From Pontibacter korlensis (GTDB taxonomy: Bacteria > Bacteroidota > Bacteroidia > Cytophagales > Hymenobacteraceae): DNA of 64,000 nt. The translations under genes were made by a program, and so were the position numbers. A model generated the notes under the pieces. The model saw only the letters and a program-made list of their open reading frames with translations, made no database searches and was not told the DNA's origin. The stretch is taken from contig NZ_CP009621.1 of the NCBI RefSeq assembly GCF_000973725.1, positions 2,694,001 to 2,758,000 of the forward strand, read 5' to 3'. Numbering within the stretch: position 1 is the first letter of the stretch; each line of letters opens with the position of its first letter. Of the stretch, positions 19,401 through 28,514 are shown in pieces.

Positions 19401-19705
19401 CTGTGAACTGGCAAACCTGGAGCCAGATTTACCCTTACCAGGCACAGGTAACGGAAGATGAAAGTGAAAAATTTGCCAACGTTTATGATCGCTCTTACTT
19501 CAAACTCAGAAGACTTTCTGTGGGGTACGACCTGGCAAACATTTTTAAACTAGGCGCTATAAAGAATCTGGAACTTACGGCGTACGGGTACAACCTGTTC
19601 ATGTGGAAGAAAATTCCTTATGTTGATCCTGATTATGGAAATGATGACAACCTGCAGGACCCTTCCGCTCGGTATGTTGGCTTCTCTCTTGATGCCAAAT
19701 TTTAA
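16454..19705 (+). CDS. SusC/RagA-family TonB-dependent receptor (module 2)
   Basis: This is a 1083-residue outer-membrane receptor without an STN domain. A basic N-terminus and hydrophobic signal are followed by a carboxypeptidase-regulatory-like domain at about 59-133 (LSGLVKDATGLPLPGVSVVL). The plug begins at about 136 (EVVVTAIGIKQQKKKLGYA, then YGSRGKNGAILITTKN), and the barrel ends with a terminal phenylalanine. This clade, with its AIGI sequence and SusD-like_2 partner, differs from those of modules 1, 3 and 5. The lack of STN agrees with the lack of a sigma/FecR pair upstream. It is followed 49 bases later by its lipoprotein partner. Confidence 0.93.
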   Translation: MISTLPIKRKGGSRRRCFLLLLAILGIGPKDGFTMVPDFTVVTSSTSVITNQNRQSEPLSGLVKDATGLPLPGVSVVLKGTSTGTVTDHEGRFTINTAGVKEPVLILSYIGFITQEVSVGSKGFVDVSLQEDTETLSEVVVTAIGIKQQKKKLGYATQEVNTEVLSEAKVMNVGSALSGQVAGLTVTNPTGMFQSPSFNLRGKTPLIVLNGVPVETDFYDISSDDIENINVLKGTTAAALYGSRGKNGAILITTKNAKKEGLEVSVRTNTMFTAGFTVYPETQTEYGNGSNGQYEFWDGADGGISDGDMIWGPKFGTGVKVPQWNSPIQDKETGEVIPWWGNVEGTIYDDKSRYERVPIDWVRHDNLRDFLRTGIVTDNSFSVAYKGDRAQYYVSGKYAYQKGQVPNTSLHTGSLTFNSTYQLADNLELGANLSYNKVYSPNFPRYGYGPKNHMYTILIWMGDDVNGKELKEHMYVPGLEGYRQANYNYAWYNNPYFASYELEQEQNRDVLNGQLKLNWQLSPSFSIQTRAAARERGSYENMESPKSYMNYGDSRNGDFKVWNNSQLNFDADVLASYSKSLSSQIDLTVNGGASTFYRKIQQEYASSDGLIVPGVYSLNNTQGPVQASNYFQTKSIRSIYGSANLDLFNAVFLNVTARNDWSSTLPASNNSYFYPSVSLSTMVSEFIQMPRFIDYLKLNSSWAQVSSDLDPYSIYATYSKGVTYGTIPSVTYPAGLINPDIKPEKTTSHEVGFSTSFAKNRFTLDGTYYFIKDENQIIDLNISESSGFTSRKVNGNVYETNGVEVIAGVNAIQAKDFSWNVGLNWSKYVKKITEVYGGQKYGNLQAGDRADSYYASVWQKSADGQLILDANSGLPTRDPYPVNLGHLDPSWRLGLQNRFNIKNFKVALDVDGAWGGLLRSITIEKMWWGGKHPNSVEYRDAEYAAGKPVYVPDGVVVTEGELTRDVNGNIISDTRKYRPNTTAVNWQTWSQIYPYQAQVTEDESEKFANVYDRSYFKLRRLSVGYDLANIFKLGAIKNLELTAYGYNLFMWKKIPYVDPDYGNDDNLQDPSARYVGFSLDAKF

Positions 19706-19754
19706 ACCCGCCAGACTATAATCGTCAGTTCCAAATTTCAATTTTAAACTTAAC

Positions 19755-21233
19755 ATGAAAAAGATATTCGGTTTTATGATAGCCTTGCTGGGTCTGGTTG
19801 CTTGCCAGGACCTGGAGGATATGAATGTAAACCCAAACCTGCCAACGGAATCGCACCCGCAGTTGCAGCTAACTAAAATAGAGTGGAACGCCTTTCAGGC
19901 ATTTGGAGGTACCGGACCACTTTACGCCCAGAAAATGCTCGTGCAAACCGATGGCGAAAGCACACTGCAATATTATAAATGGGACCGGGGCAGTTTTGGC
20001 TCTTACTCCTCTTTAAGAGATGTAACTAAGATGATGGAAGAGGCGGAGCGTATAAATGACAACTCTTACATTGCATTAGCCAAATTCTTCAGAGCCTATT
20101 ACTTCTATAACCTGGCCCTTACGTTTGGTGACATACCTTATTCTGAGGCACTGCAGGGTGAGTCAAACACTGCTTACGCGCCTGCTTATGACGATCAAAA
20201 AACTGTTTTTAAAGGTATCCTGACCGAATTAGCGGAGGCCAATACGCTTCTGAAAAATGAAAATAACATTATTGCAGGCGACATCATTTATAAGGGTGAT
20301 ATAACAAAATGGCAAAAGTTGATCAATGCGTTCCGTTTGAAAGTGTTAATGAGCCTTTCTAAAAAAGAAAGTGACAGTGAACTTAAAGTACGGGAAACTT
20401 TTGCCCAAATTGTGCAGGATGAGCCTTTAATGGAAAGTATAGCAGACAATGGCCAGCTGGAATTTCTAGATCAACAAGATAACCGCTACCCTGAGTTTAA
20501 CTCAAGCAGCTTCGGCTCTGGTATGTATATGGATTCTACTTTTATACGTCGCCTGCAGGACAGAGAAGATCCACGCCTTTTTGTGTATAGCACCCAGACC
20601 AGGATAGGTAAAGAAGCTGGCAAAGCAATAGATGATTTCACTTCTTATGAAGGAGGCGATCCGGCTGCAGCCTATGCTACTGTAAATCTAAAAGCAGCTG
20701 AAGGTAAAGTTTCAAAAGTAAATGAGCGTTACTACCAGGACCCTACCACCGAGCCTAGAGTTTTACTGGGTTATTCTGAACAACAGTTGATCCTTGCAGA
20801 AGCATCTGTAAGAGGTTGGATCCCTGGTGATGCTGAGAATTACTATAATTCAGGTGTAAAGGCTTCCTTTAAATTTTATGAAACTTATGCAAAAGGATTA
20901 AGCCAGTATGTTAACGAAAGTAGAGCAGAAGCTTACTTGGCTAAACCTGTGAACAGCTTGGCACAGGCAAGCTCACAGGAAGCCAGGATTGAAAAAATTG
21001 TAATGCAAAGGTATCTGCAGTCTTTTTTACAGTTAAGCTGGACCCCTTTCTACGATCATTTAAGAACAGGATACCCTGATTTCCGTCGACCGCAGGGGGT
21101 GGCAATTCCCTACCGTTGGATGTACCCTCAGTCTGAGTATAACTACAATTCAGCAAACGTTTCTGAAGCCATCAGAAAGCAGTTTGGTGCCGGGAATGAC
21201 AGAATCAATCAAAAAACCTGGTGGTTGAATTAA
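19755..21233 (+). CDS. SusD/RagB-like outer-membrane lipoprotein, SusD-like_2 type (module 2)
   Basis: This 492-residue lipoprotein has the signal LLGLVACQD (lipidated Cys17) and begins the mature part with DLEDMNVNPNLPTESHP, typical of the second SusD-like family (SusD-like_2). It keeps the helical scaffold features ALAKFFRAYYFYNLALTFGDIPY and LLGYSEQQLILAEASVRGW, and a C-terminal region ending in KTWWLN. It pairs with the SusC just upstream. No enzyme is co-directional in this module; the phospholipase C gene lies immediately downstream in convergent orientation, sharing the terminator. Confidence 0.92.
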   Translation: MKKIFGFMIALLGLVACQDLEDMNVNPNLPTESHPQLQLTKIEWNAFQAFGGTGPLYAQKMLVQTDGESTLQYYKWDRGSFGSYSSLRDVTKMMEEAERINDNSYIALAKFFRAYYFYNLALTFGDIPYSEALQGESNTAYAPAYDDQKTVFKGILTELAEANTLLKNENNIIAGDIIYKGDITKWQKLINAFRLKVLMSLSKKESDSELKVRETFAQIVQDEPLMESIADNGQLEFLDQQDNRYPEFNSSSFGSGMYMDSTFIRRLQDREDPRLFVYSTQTRIGKEAGKAIDDFTSYEGGDPAAAYATVNLKAAEGKVSKVNERYYQDPTTEPRVLLGYSEQQLILAEASVRGWIPGDAENYYNSGVKASFKFYETYAKGLSQYVNESRAEAYLAKPVNSLAQASSQEARIEKIVMQRYLQSFLQLSWTPFYDHLRTGYPDFRRPQGVAIPYRWMYPQSEYNYNSANVSEAIRKQFGAGNDRINQKTWWLN

Positions 21234-21252
21234 GAGCAGCCACTACATAAGT

Positions 21253-21291
21253 AAAAAGAACCCCTGGATGTATTATCCAGGGGTTCTTTTT
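21253..21291. terminator. Bidirectional terminator between susD-like and plc genes
   Basis: A 17-base stem (including AAGAACCCCTGGAT at 21256-21269) pairs with ATCCAGGGGTTCTT at 21275-21288. There are A runs on one side and T runs on the other, so it can stop transcription from both converging genes. Confidence 0.88.
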
Positions 21292-21309
21292 TAGCAGGAA
21301 CAGTATTTT

Positions 21310-23859
21310 TTATCCAACCACTCTTCCCATGTATGGATCACTATATCCATGCTTACCTGTCTCCACTCTTCCTGCATATCTTTTTTCGAAGGTATTATTA
21401 CCTGTTACTCTTACACTGAAATCGTACCAGCCAAAGCTTTGCTTCAGATTAAGTACCAGTGTTGTAGGTGCCTTGTCTGTAGTACTGGCTTTCAACTCTT
21501 TTCGAAGATTATTGCTTTTGTAAGCAAGGTCTGTTATTTCAATGGTATAGGATTGATCGTTGCTAGTATTGAATAGCTTTAACTCCACATTTCCTGTTAA
21601 CTTCTTTTTGCTTATTCTGTTACGTTCATAGTCAAACTGCACTTCAATGGCAGGGTCTTGTGCATTACCTGAAAATTCTCTGAAAAAACCGTTTGGTCCG
21701 TAGCACTTAAGATGGTAAACCCCATTCTCAAATGCATCAACTGGCCATGCATAGTCAATTTTATCTCCAGCACTTACCGCAAATGACCAATTATTCATAG
21801 TTTGCTGCTCGGCGTTTGCTTGTGAGAACTTACCAGGAGCATATACAGAAAAAGGAGAACCGGCTGTGTCTTTTTCAAAAACCTCCGTTTTAGATTCAAA
21901 GCTTATTCCGAAAGTTCTTTTATCAGCGCTTAATTTTCCGTCTACATACAACTGGTAAGGTAGTGAACAAGAGGATCTTATGCCTTCTTCCTGTTGTGGC
22001 ATAAAAGCTGATGCACCTGTATTCTGGTTAATTGCTTCTACCTCTGCTTTTGTCAGTGATTTAAAGCCGGAAGGAAGTTCTTTAAACTTTGCTTTGTGTA
22101 CACTTTGAATGAAGGGCTCTTTATCTATAAAAGCAGGATAAGAAATTTTTTCATTGTTGTAAGGCCGGAATACGGATGATAAATCACCACATACGGTTCG
22201 TCGCCACTCGCTTATATTAGGCTCTTTTACTTCTTTTCTAGTCTTCTTGCTTAAAAAGGTTTCCAGAAACTGCAGGCAAGAGGTATGGTCAAATACCTGT
22301 GAGTTAACCCAACCTCCACGGCTCCAGGGTGAAGCAATCACCATAGGTACACGGTAGCCTAGCCCGATGGGGCTTTCCCGAAGCCTGTCAGCAGGATAGC
22401 CTCTTTGCTCTTCCTGCTCCATTGTAACATGTTCTACCCTTGTATCAATGTTTTTTGAGGCTTGGCCAGTTTCAGGTTTACCAGTAACTGGTGGAACAAA
22501 AGGAGGGACATGATCAAAGTAACCATCGTTTTCATCATAGTTCATGATAAAGATAGTCTTCTTCCATACTTCAGGGTCTTTTGTAAGTATGTCCATCACC
22601 TCAGAAACATACCAGGCTCCGTACCAAGGTGACCCCGGGTGATCAGAAAAGTTGGAAGGTGCAACTAACCATGAAACCGTTGGCAGGTTACCTGTTTCCA
22701 CATCCTTTCTGAACTGATGTAATATATCTCCCTTCGGAACCTTTACTTCACGCTGTGTGCCATTGTCATCATAGGTGAGTGTTTCAAGCTTATGGTAGTC
22801 CGGGTCGCCTGTATTTGTGGTAAAGGCCTTCTTATGAATGCTTTTCTCCCGCTCCGAAAGTATATCATACTGCTTCTGGCTCCACTTCTTCTGCTGATTT
22901 TTTACTGAAGCTAATTCTTTTTTCTTCGCTTCAAGCTCTTCTTTATCTTGCTGATTGAGTTGAATTTTATTTTCTAATGCCTCTATTTCACGAGCTAGCT
23001 TAGTTGATTTCTTTGCAAGATATTCCAGATGCTTGGCATGTAACCTGACATTATATTGAGCAAAATATTCTAGATCGTTGTCAGTGAAATTAGCTAACCA
23101 ATCGTCTTCTTCTCCTGTAAAACCAACACCTACACTTAACTCATTCTGATACACTCTCCAGGATACGCCCAGGTCCTCCAAACGCTCAGGGAAAGTGGTC
23201 CAGCGTAAGTCTTTATAATCTATTTCACCATTCCACACGTGTGCCTTTGAAGTCTCAAGTTGCTTTTTCCGCACAGTGCCTGTCCAGAAAAAGCACCTAT
23301 TAGGGCTTGTACCTGCTAAAGCAGAACTGAAGTATTGGTCACATACTGTAAAGGCGTCTGCTAAAGCATAATAAAAAGGTATATCAGCTCTATTATAATA
23401 GCCCAATGTCAGTGGCAGGTGTGCATAATCCTTATTGCCAGAGCTTTTGGTTTCCAGCCACTTATCATATTTTCCGTTGTTACGCGCATCTACTTGGTCG
23501 GTCCAGGAGTGGGGTAATGCACTCATCCATGTTGCCTTTGTGTCCTTTATGTTCAGGCGGAAAGGAGCAAATGTTTCACCTGCTGCATTTGATTGTAGCC
23601 AAACTTTATTTTTGTTAGGCAACTGAATAGCTCTTGGGTCATTGAAGCCCCGCACGCCCTGTAAAGTACCATAAGCATGATCAAAAGAACGGTTTTCCTG
23701 CATCAGGAACACAACATGCTCTGCATCCAGAAAAGTACTTCCAGGGTCAGCGCTAATGGACATTGCTTTTTGTATAGAGATGGGTAGCACATTGAACAAC
23801 CCTGCACTTCCTGTTAATAAAGCGGCTTTTTTGATGAATTCTCTTCTAGTGTCTGACAT
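21310..23859 (-). CDS. Phosphocholine-specific phospholipase C, Tat-exported
   Basis: This is an 849-residue enzyme. The N-terminus SDTRREFIKKAALLTGSAGL is a Tat signal. The phosphoesterase domain (about 35-560) has the metal-binding ENRSFDHAYG and the probable nucleophilic threonine in AGTSPNR (about residue 184), then the SPWSRGGWVNSQVFDHTS region. Two C-terminal beta domains of DUF756 type follow (about 640-849). A charged coiled coil occupies about 260-345. Family members cleave phosphatidylcholine or sphingomyelin to release phosphocholine. It is the only large minus-strand gene of the island and is convergent with module 2, whose receptor could import released products. It is complete, with normal length for this family. 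Confidence 0.92.
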   Translation of the reverse strand: MSDTRREFIKKAALLTGSAGLFNVLPISIQKAMSISADPGSTFLDAEHVVFLMQENRSFDHAYGTLQGVRGFNDPRAIQLPNKNKVWLQSNAAGETFAPFRLNIKDTKATWMSALPHSWTDQVDARNNGKYDKWLETKSSGNKDYAHLPLTLGYYNRADIPFYYALADAFTVCDQYFSSALAGTSPNRCFFWTGTVRKKQLETSKAHVWNGEIDYKDLRWTTFPERLEDLGVSWRVYQNELSVGVGFTGEEDDWLANFTDNDLEYFAQYNVRLHAKHLEYLAKKSTKLAREIEALENKIQLNQQDKEELEAKKKELASVKNQQKKWSQKQYDILSEREKSIHKKAFTTNTGDPDYHKLETLTYDDNGTQREVKVPKGDILHQFRKDVETGNLPTVSWLVAPSNFSDHPGSPWYGAWYVSEVMDILTKDPEVWKKTIFIMNYDENDGYFDHVPPFVPPVTGKPETGQASKNIDTRVEHVTMEQEEQRGYPADRLRESPIGLGYRVPMVIASPWSRGGWVNSQVFDHTSCLQFLETFLSKKTRKEVKEPNISEWRRTVCGDLSSVFRPYNNEKISYPAFIDKEPFIQSVHKAKFKELPSGFKSLTKAEVEAINQNTGASAFMPQQEEGIRSSCSLPYQLYVDGKLSADKRTFGISFESKTEVFEKDTAGSPFSVYAPGKFSQANAEQQTMNNWSFAVSAGDKIDYAWPVDAFENGVYHLKCYGPNGFFREFSGNAQDPAIEVQFDYERNRISKKKLTGNVELKLFNTSNDQSYTIEITDLAYKSNNLRKELKASTTDKAPTTLVLNLKQSFGWYDFSVRVTGNNTFEKRYAGRVETGKHGYSDPYMGRVVG

Positions 23860-24432
23860 CTAAATTTTTGAATTTATTCTTGGACTGGAGTTTTTTGACT
23901 AATAATAAAGTGCGGTTTGAAAGCTGAGCCTTTATAAAGCCTAACTTGTACAGTTGAAAGTATGCTCTTGCAGTACTTATCAACTAGATATGAGCACTGT
24001 TTTCAGGCGGAATAAAAATAAAGATTGGAGTATTAAGAAGATGTTAAAGTAGTGGAGCTCACAAATAGGATCATTGATCAAATTGAGGAGATGATAACTT
24101 AATCCAGCAAAAAGCAGGCATAGGGATACTGAAAAAATATTTTTACTTAATACATTAGGTCTTATTACAGGAAAAGGTGTTTTATATTCATGTATCAAGG
24201 AAACCTGAGGTAATTAATCGTTTCCGAGCCTAAAGGTGCATCCGTGAGTTAGCTTATCTTCCCTTCCTGGACATGATAAAGATCAGTGAAGAGTCAAAGG
24301 CTTTCTTCCCTGTTCCGGAGGCTCTTCGTGTTAACTCCTTCGAGCCGTTAAATCCTTAATAGAGAGGGAACAAGGTTGAATTATCCTTCATGGGGTGATT
24401 ATTACGTTCCCTTTACCGTTCCCCGAAAACAA

Positions 24433-24467
24433 AAAAGCCTGTAAGAGTATGTCACTTACAGGCTTTT
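24433..24467 (+). terminator. Hairpin preceding repeat copy A
   Basis: The stem AAAAGCCTGTAAG (24433-24445) pairs with CTTACAGGCTTTT (24455-24467). It has the shape of a rho-independent terminator but no plus-strand gene precedes it here. It sits 13 bases before the repeat core, as in three other copies. Confidence 0.75.
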
Positions 24468-24480
24468 ATTGTTTGTGATA

Positions 24481-24623
24481 GTGCCTTGGGCCCGACTTCA
24501 GTGGGTTCTTAACGGCTGCGAGTGTTTGAAAATGCGTGTTTACTGCGTGTATGGCGGCATGTTCATGAAGCTTCATCAGTCACAACAGCTTTTAATAAAA
24601 TTTTTGCCACCTATTCTGCCACC
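24481..24623 (+). repeat. Interspersed repeat copy A (143-bp core)
   Basis: The core starts GTGCCTTGGGCCCGAC and ends with the doubled word GCCACC-TATTCT-GCCACC. It is 143 bases, exactly the length of copies B, D and E, and roughly 80-85% identical to them by eye. A further 67 bases downstream (to about 24690, with TTTGAAGGCCTTAAGAG and GCATAAGCAGCCT) are shared only with copy C. Confidence 0.85.
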
Positions 24624-25355
24624 ACATATTTGAAGGCCTTAAGAGTAGTAGTAATACGTTTTAGTATCGCATAAGCAGCCTAAGTAGGAATATGACCTAT
24701 CAAAGGTTTATGTTGGCAAATAGGAGAGGCCTTCTGGAAAGGGGTAAGGTATAGCCACCATACGGCATCAAATCGGACGCATGGAAAGGTGCGGGTCCAG
24801 GACAACTGGCAGGAAAAACTTAGCCTGGACAAATAGGGCAGCAAAAGACTCCAGGTGAGGTAAGGCCTCGAGCTGCAGAAGATAAGGTTTGAATGGAGCT
24901 AACATTTTATTTCTGATGGTGGACTTGCAAAGTGTTCTGCCTTTGATCCCAATATCTATCTTCCTACGTCTAAAGAATTAGGTCTATCATAGTCTGTAGC
25001 GCCTTAATGATAGGTACGCTTTGGTTGAAATCCTCAAGCTCAAGTAGCGGATCTGGAAAATAATGATTGCTTAATATTAGATATTTATGATTAACTATTT
25101 ATTAATATGTTACGTATGTTTATCATCAAATTGATACAATACCTTTGCCCTAAGTTAAAGTAACGGGAGAGTAACAATACTCCAGCCATGTACTTTCGAA
25201 GGGCTTCCTCATGATCCAGCGGGTGCTTCCATTCATCAGAGAAGATTCCCCACGAATAAAGGCTTTGCTTTAAGAATATCTTCATACACTGCAGCAAAGG
25301 TTGCTGGTGCTTTAAAGAGTAATAAGTTATTCACTAAACGTTAATCAATCTAAGT

Positions 25356-28300
25356 ATGTGTGTAAGGTTACATGTTTTTAAGCCTATACTTCAGGGTATC
25401 TGTGCTGTGTCAATGTTAGGTGTTGCGCCTGCTCATGCTGGAGATCTTTTAGAGATAACAGTATCAGAAGCTGTGCAGCAGGCTAAAGTTGTATCAGGCA
25501 GGGTAACTGACGAGAATGGTGAAGCATTGCCGGGAGCTTCTATTGCGGTAGTGGGCACTTCTGTAGGTACAGTTTCTGATACTAACGGAAATTTCGAGCT
25601 TTCTGTGCCAGTTGGTTTCGATGTGCTTGCTGTTACCTTCATTGGGTATCAAAGACAAGAAGTTCCTGTAGGAAACCAAACCAGGCTGAATATTTCTTTA
25701 GTTCCAGATGCTTCCAGTTTAGATGAATTGGTTGTAGTTGGATACGGGACGCAGAACAGAAGAGAGATTACTGGAGCAGTTTCTAAGATTGATCCTGCTG
25801 ATATAAACTCCATTCCTACTTCCAGTGTCGAGGAAATGCTGGATGGTAGGCTACCTGGTGTACAGGTAATGAGTGATAATAGCCCCGGCGGCGGAGTAAG
25901 TATCCGTGTACGTGGTTATGGAACGATCAACAATAATGACCCTCTCTATATTATAGATGGCGTACCTGTTTCCAACGGTTTGAATGCCATCAATCCAACA
26001 GATATAGAAACTATACAAGTATTAAAGGATGCTGCTTCTGCCTCTATTTATGGGTCAAGGGCGGCAAACGGAGTGGTAGTAATCACTACAAAAAAAGGTA
26101 GTTCAGATCGTACAGTTATCAACCTTGATGCATATACAGGGGTACAGAAAGCTTTCAACCTACCTCGAATGCTGGGAGCACAGCAATACGGAGATATGCT
26201 TTGGCAAGCAGCCAAAAATGATGGAAGTACTCCTAGTAGCGATATTTACGGAAACAACCCGGATAATGCTGTCATACCAGCATGGTTGGATGATGGGCAA
26301 ACAATACCTAGTGCTGATGTAGACTGGGTACAGGAAATTTTCAGGCCGGCGGTAGTGCAGTCATATAACCTTTCCGCATCTAAGGGTGACGATAAAACCC
26401 ATCATGCGCTTTCGCTTGGATATTTCAATGAGGAAGGCACTATCAAGCACACCGGATTTGAGAGATTCTCGGCTCGCTTTAACTCCAGCTATAAAATCAA
26501 AGATATTGTTACTGTAGGAGAAAATTTTTCAGCTTCCTTAACCCGTAATGTCAGTGTGGGAACTAACAGTTCACTGGGTAGCATCGTGTACAATGCCTTT
26601 CAGTTTCCATCTATTGTTCCAGTAAAAGATATCAATGGCAATTACGGGGGAAATCCTTTGAATGATATCAGCAATCCATTGGGTAGTCTCTACCGGGCAA
26701 AAGATAACGTTAGGAAAAGGATCTCTGCCATAGGCAATGTGTTTGCAGGAGTGGATCTTGGAGATTTGTCATTCAAGACCAATTTAGGAATCGATTTTCA
26801 GAATTATAATTACAGGGGATTCTCGCCTAAGTATGATGAAATCCTCTCCCAGAATAACGTTAACTCGCTGAGCACCGATAACAGCTTTAATTATCAGTTA
26901 ACCTGGTCTAATACGCTGAATTATCTTAAAAGCTTTGGTAAGCATAATGTAGATGCCTTGATAGGTCAGGAGGCGATTCAGTACTATTATGAAGGCTTTT
27001 CTGCTTCCCGGCAGAATTTCCTGTATGAGGATCCAAACTTCCGTTACCTCACTTATGGTGCAGACAATCAGCTAAATACAGGAAGTGCAAATGAGTGGTC
27101 CCTGCTCTCTTACTTTGGAAGGATCAATTATAACTTTGATCAGAAGTATCTTTTGGGAGTTACTCTTAGAAGAGACGGAACGTCTCGCCTGAGCCAGAAT
27201 AAATGGGGAACTTTTCCGGCAGTATCGGCAGGTTGGCGTGTTAGTGATGAGTCTTTCTTCGGGAAGGATGGTATCGTGAGTTCTCTCATGCTACGTGCCA
27301 GTTGGGGACAGACAGGTAACCAACAGGTACCATCTTATTCAACAGTGGACAGCTATTACAACAATGCCAGATATTCTGACTATGCCATAGATGGCTCTCA
27401 GGGTTCTGTGTATAAAGGGTTGATACAGACAAGGGTTCCAAACTCTGATCTGGCCTGGGAGGTAACCCAGCAGACAAACGCAGGCTTTGACTTAGGGTTA
27501 TTTGATGAGAAGCTGGCACTTACTGCAGACTTTTATCATAAAGTTACGAATGATGTGCTAGTGTACTCTCCGATTCCTCCGACTTATGGTGGAACAAACG
27601 ATGGAACATGGATTAACGGCGGGCAGATGAAGAATATAGGGTTGGATGTTGCAGCAAACTATCTTGGAAGTGCAGGAGGGCTAACCTATACAGTAGGACT
27701 GAACGCATCAACGTATCGTAACGAACTAACCGAGCTAAACGGCATCTCTTATTTAGGAATACCCGCCTCCTCTCTTCATAGCATAAACTTCGGTCAGGAG
27801 ATAACTAGGAGTACAGTAGGGCAGCCGATCGGAGCCTTTTACGGTTACGAGGCTGACGGAATTTTTCAGAGTGAGGAGGAAGTAACCGCCCATGAAATAC
27901 AGCCCAATGCGCAACCAGGTGACTTAAGGTTCAAGGATGTTAATGGAGATGGTGAGCTTAATGGGGATGACCGTACCTATATCGGGTCCCCCCACCCAGA
28001 CCTGATACTTGGTCTAAATGTGAGTCTGAATTATAAAGGGTTTGACCTGAGCATGTTGTTTAATGGCAGCATAGGTAACGACATTTACAATCTAACCAAA
28101 TATAAGACAGAGTTCTTTAACCAAGCCTCATATAATAAGAGTACTGCTGTGCTGGATGCCTGGACTCCAGAGAACTCCGATGCTACAGTGCCGCGTGTTT
28201 CGTTGGATGATCCTAATAATAACATAAGGCCTTCTTCTTATTACCTTGAAAATGGCTCCTATTTTAAGCTGTACAATATGCAGCTGGGTTATAATGTGCC

Positions 28301-28502
28301 TAAAGATAAAGTTGGTGGCATTAGCCTGAGGGTTTACCTGCAGGCAACTAATTTGTTTACTATTACCAACTATAGTGGTATGACTCCTGAAATAGGCCTT
28401 CAAAATTATTCTTCCAGCAATCGCAACTTAGATATTGGAGTTGATCGTGGCATTTACCCTCCATCTAGAACTTTTACATTAGGAGTTAATTTCACGCTTT
28501 AA
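25356..28502 (+). CDS. SusC/RagA-family TonB-dependent receptor (module 3)
   Basis: This 1048-residue receptor has a signal peptide ending APAHAG, then a carboxypeptidase-regulatory-like domain at about 47-119 (VSGRVTDENGEALPGASIAV). The plug starts at about 125 (ELVVVGYGTQNRREITGAV, then YGSRAANGVVVITTKKG), and the barrel ends GVNFTL. There is no STN domain and no adjacent sigma/FecR pair. The start used is ATG 25356 (MCVRLHVFKP). It is followed 12 bases later by its SusD partner and then by a GH92 mannosidase, which suggests a mannose-containing ligand. Confidence 0.94.
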   Translation: MCVRLHVFKPILQGICAVSMLGVAPAHAGDLLEITVSEAVQQAKVVSGRVTDENGEALPGASIAVVGTSVGTVSDTNGNFELSVPVGFDVLAVTFIGYQRQEVPVGNQTRLNISLVPDASSLDELVVVGYGTQNRREITGAVSKIDPADINSIPTSSVEEMLDGRLPGVQVMSDNSPGGGVSIRVRGYGTINNNDPLYIIDGVPVSNGLNAINPTDIETIQVLKDAASASIYGSRAANGVVVITTKKGSSDRTVINLDAYTGVQKAFNLPRMLGAQQYGDMLWQAAKNDGSTPSSDIYGNNPDNAVIPAWLDDGQTIPSADVDWVQEIFRPAVVQSYNLSASKGDDKTHHALSLGYFNEEGTIKHTGFERFSARFNSSYKIKDIVTVGENFSASLTRNVSVGTNSSLGSIVYNAFQFPSIVPVKDINGNYGGNPLNDISNPLGSLYRAKDNVRKRISAIGNVFAGVDLGDLSFKTNLGIDFQNYNYRGFSPKYDEILSQNNVNSLSTDNSFNYQLTWSNTLNYLKSFGKHNVDALIGQEAIQYYYEGFSASRQNFLYEDPNFRYLTYGADNQLNTGSANEWSLLSYFGRINYNFDQKYLLGVTLRRDGTSRLSQNKWGTFPAVSAGWRVSDESFFGKDGIVSSLMLRASWGQTGNQQVPSYSTVDSYYNNARYSDYAIDGSQGSVYKGLIQTRVPNSDLAWEVTQQTNAGFDLGLFDEKLALTADFYHKVTNDVLVYSPIPPTYGGTNDGTWINGGQMKNIGLDVAANYLGSAGGLTYTVGLNASTYRNELTELNGISYLGIPASSLHSINFGQEITRSTVGQPIGAFYGYEADGIFQSEEEVTAHEIQPNAQPGDLRFKDVNGDGELNGDDRTYIGSPHPDLILGLNVSLNYKGFDLSMLFNGSIGNDIYNLTKYKTEFFNQASYNKSTAVLDAWTPENSDATVPRVSLDDPNNNIRPSSYYLENGSYFKLYNMQLGYNVPKDKVGGISLRVYLQATNLFTITNYSGMTPEIGLQNYSSSNRNLDIGVDRGIYPPSRTFTLGVNFTL

Positions 28503-28514
28503 ACTAAAAACGGT

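Larger units (their letters stand above)
23860..25355. other. Long intergenic region with repeat copy A and gene relics
   Basis: This 1.5-kb stretch separates the divergent plc and module 3. A short plus-strand peptide frame near 24233-24358 (FLDMIKISEESKAFFPVPEA) reads like protein, but no full gene can be built. Repeat copy A and its hairpin lie at 24433-24690. Two minus-strand frames of about 70 codons (23980-24198, 25091-25297) look spurious. TACCTTTG at about 25129-25136, inside an AT-rich tract, fits the -7 promoter element and would give module 3 a leader of about 210 bases. Confidence 0.4.

Noticed and set aside
23980..24198. 72-codon minus-strand frame between plc and repeat copy A
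   Set aside because: Very AT-rich DNA gives Ile/Leu/Phe-rich frames by chance; no start context or conserved pattern.
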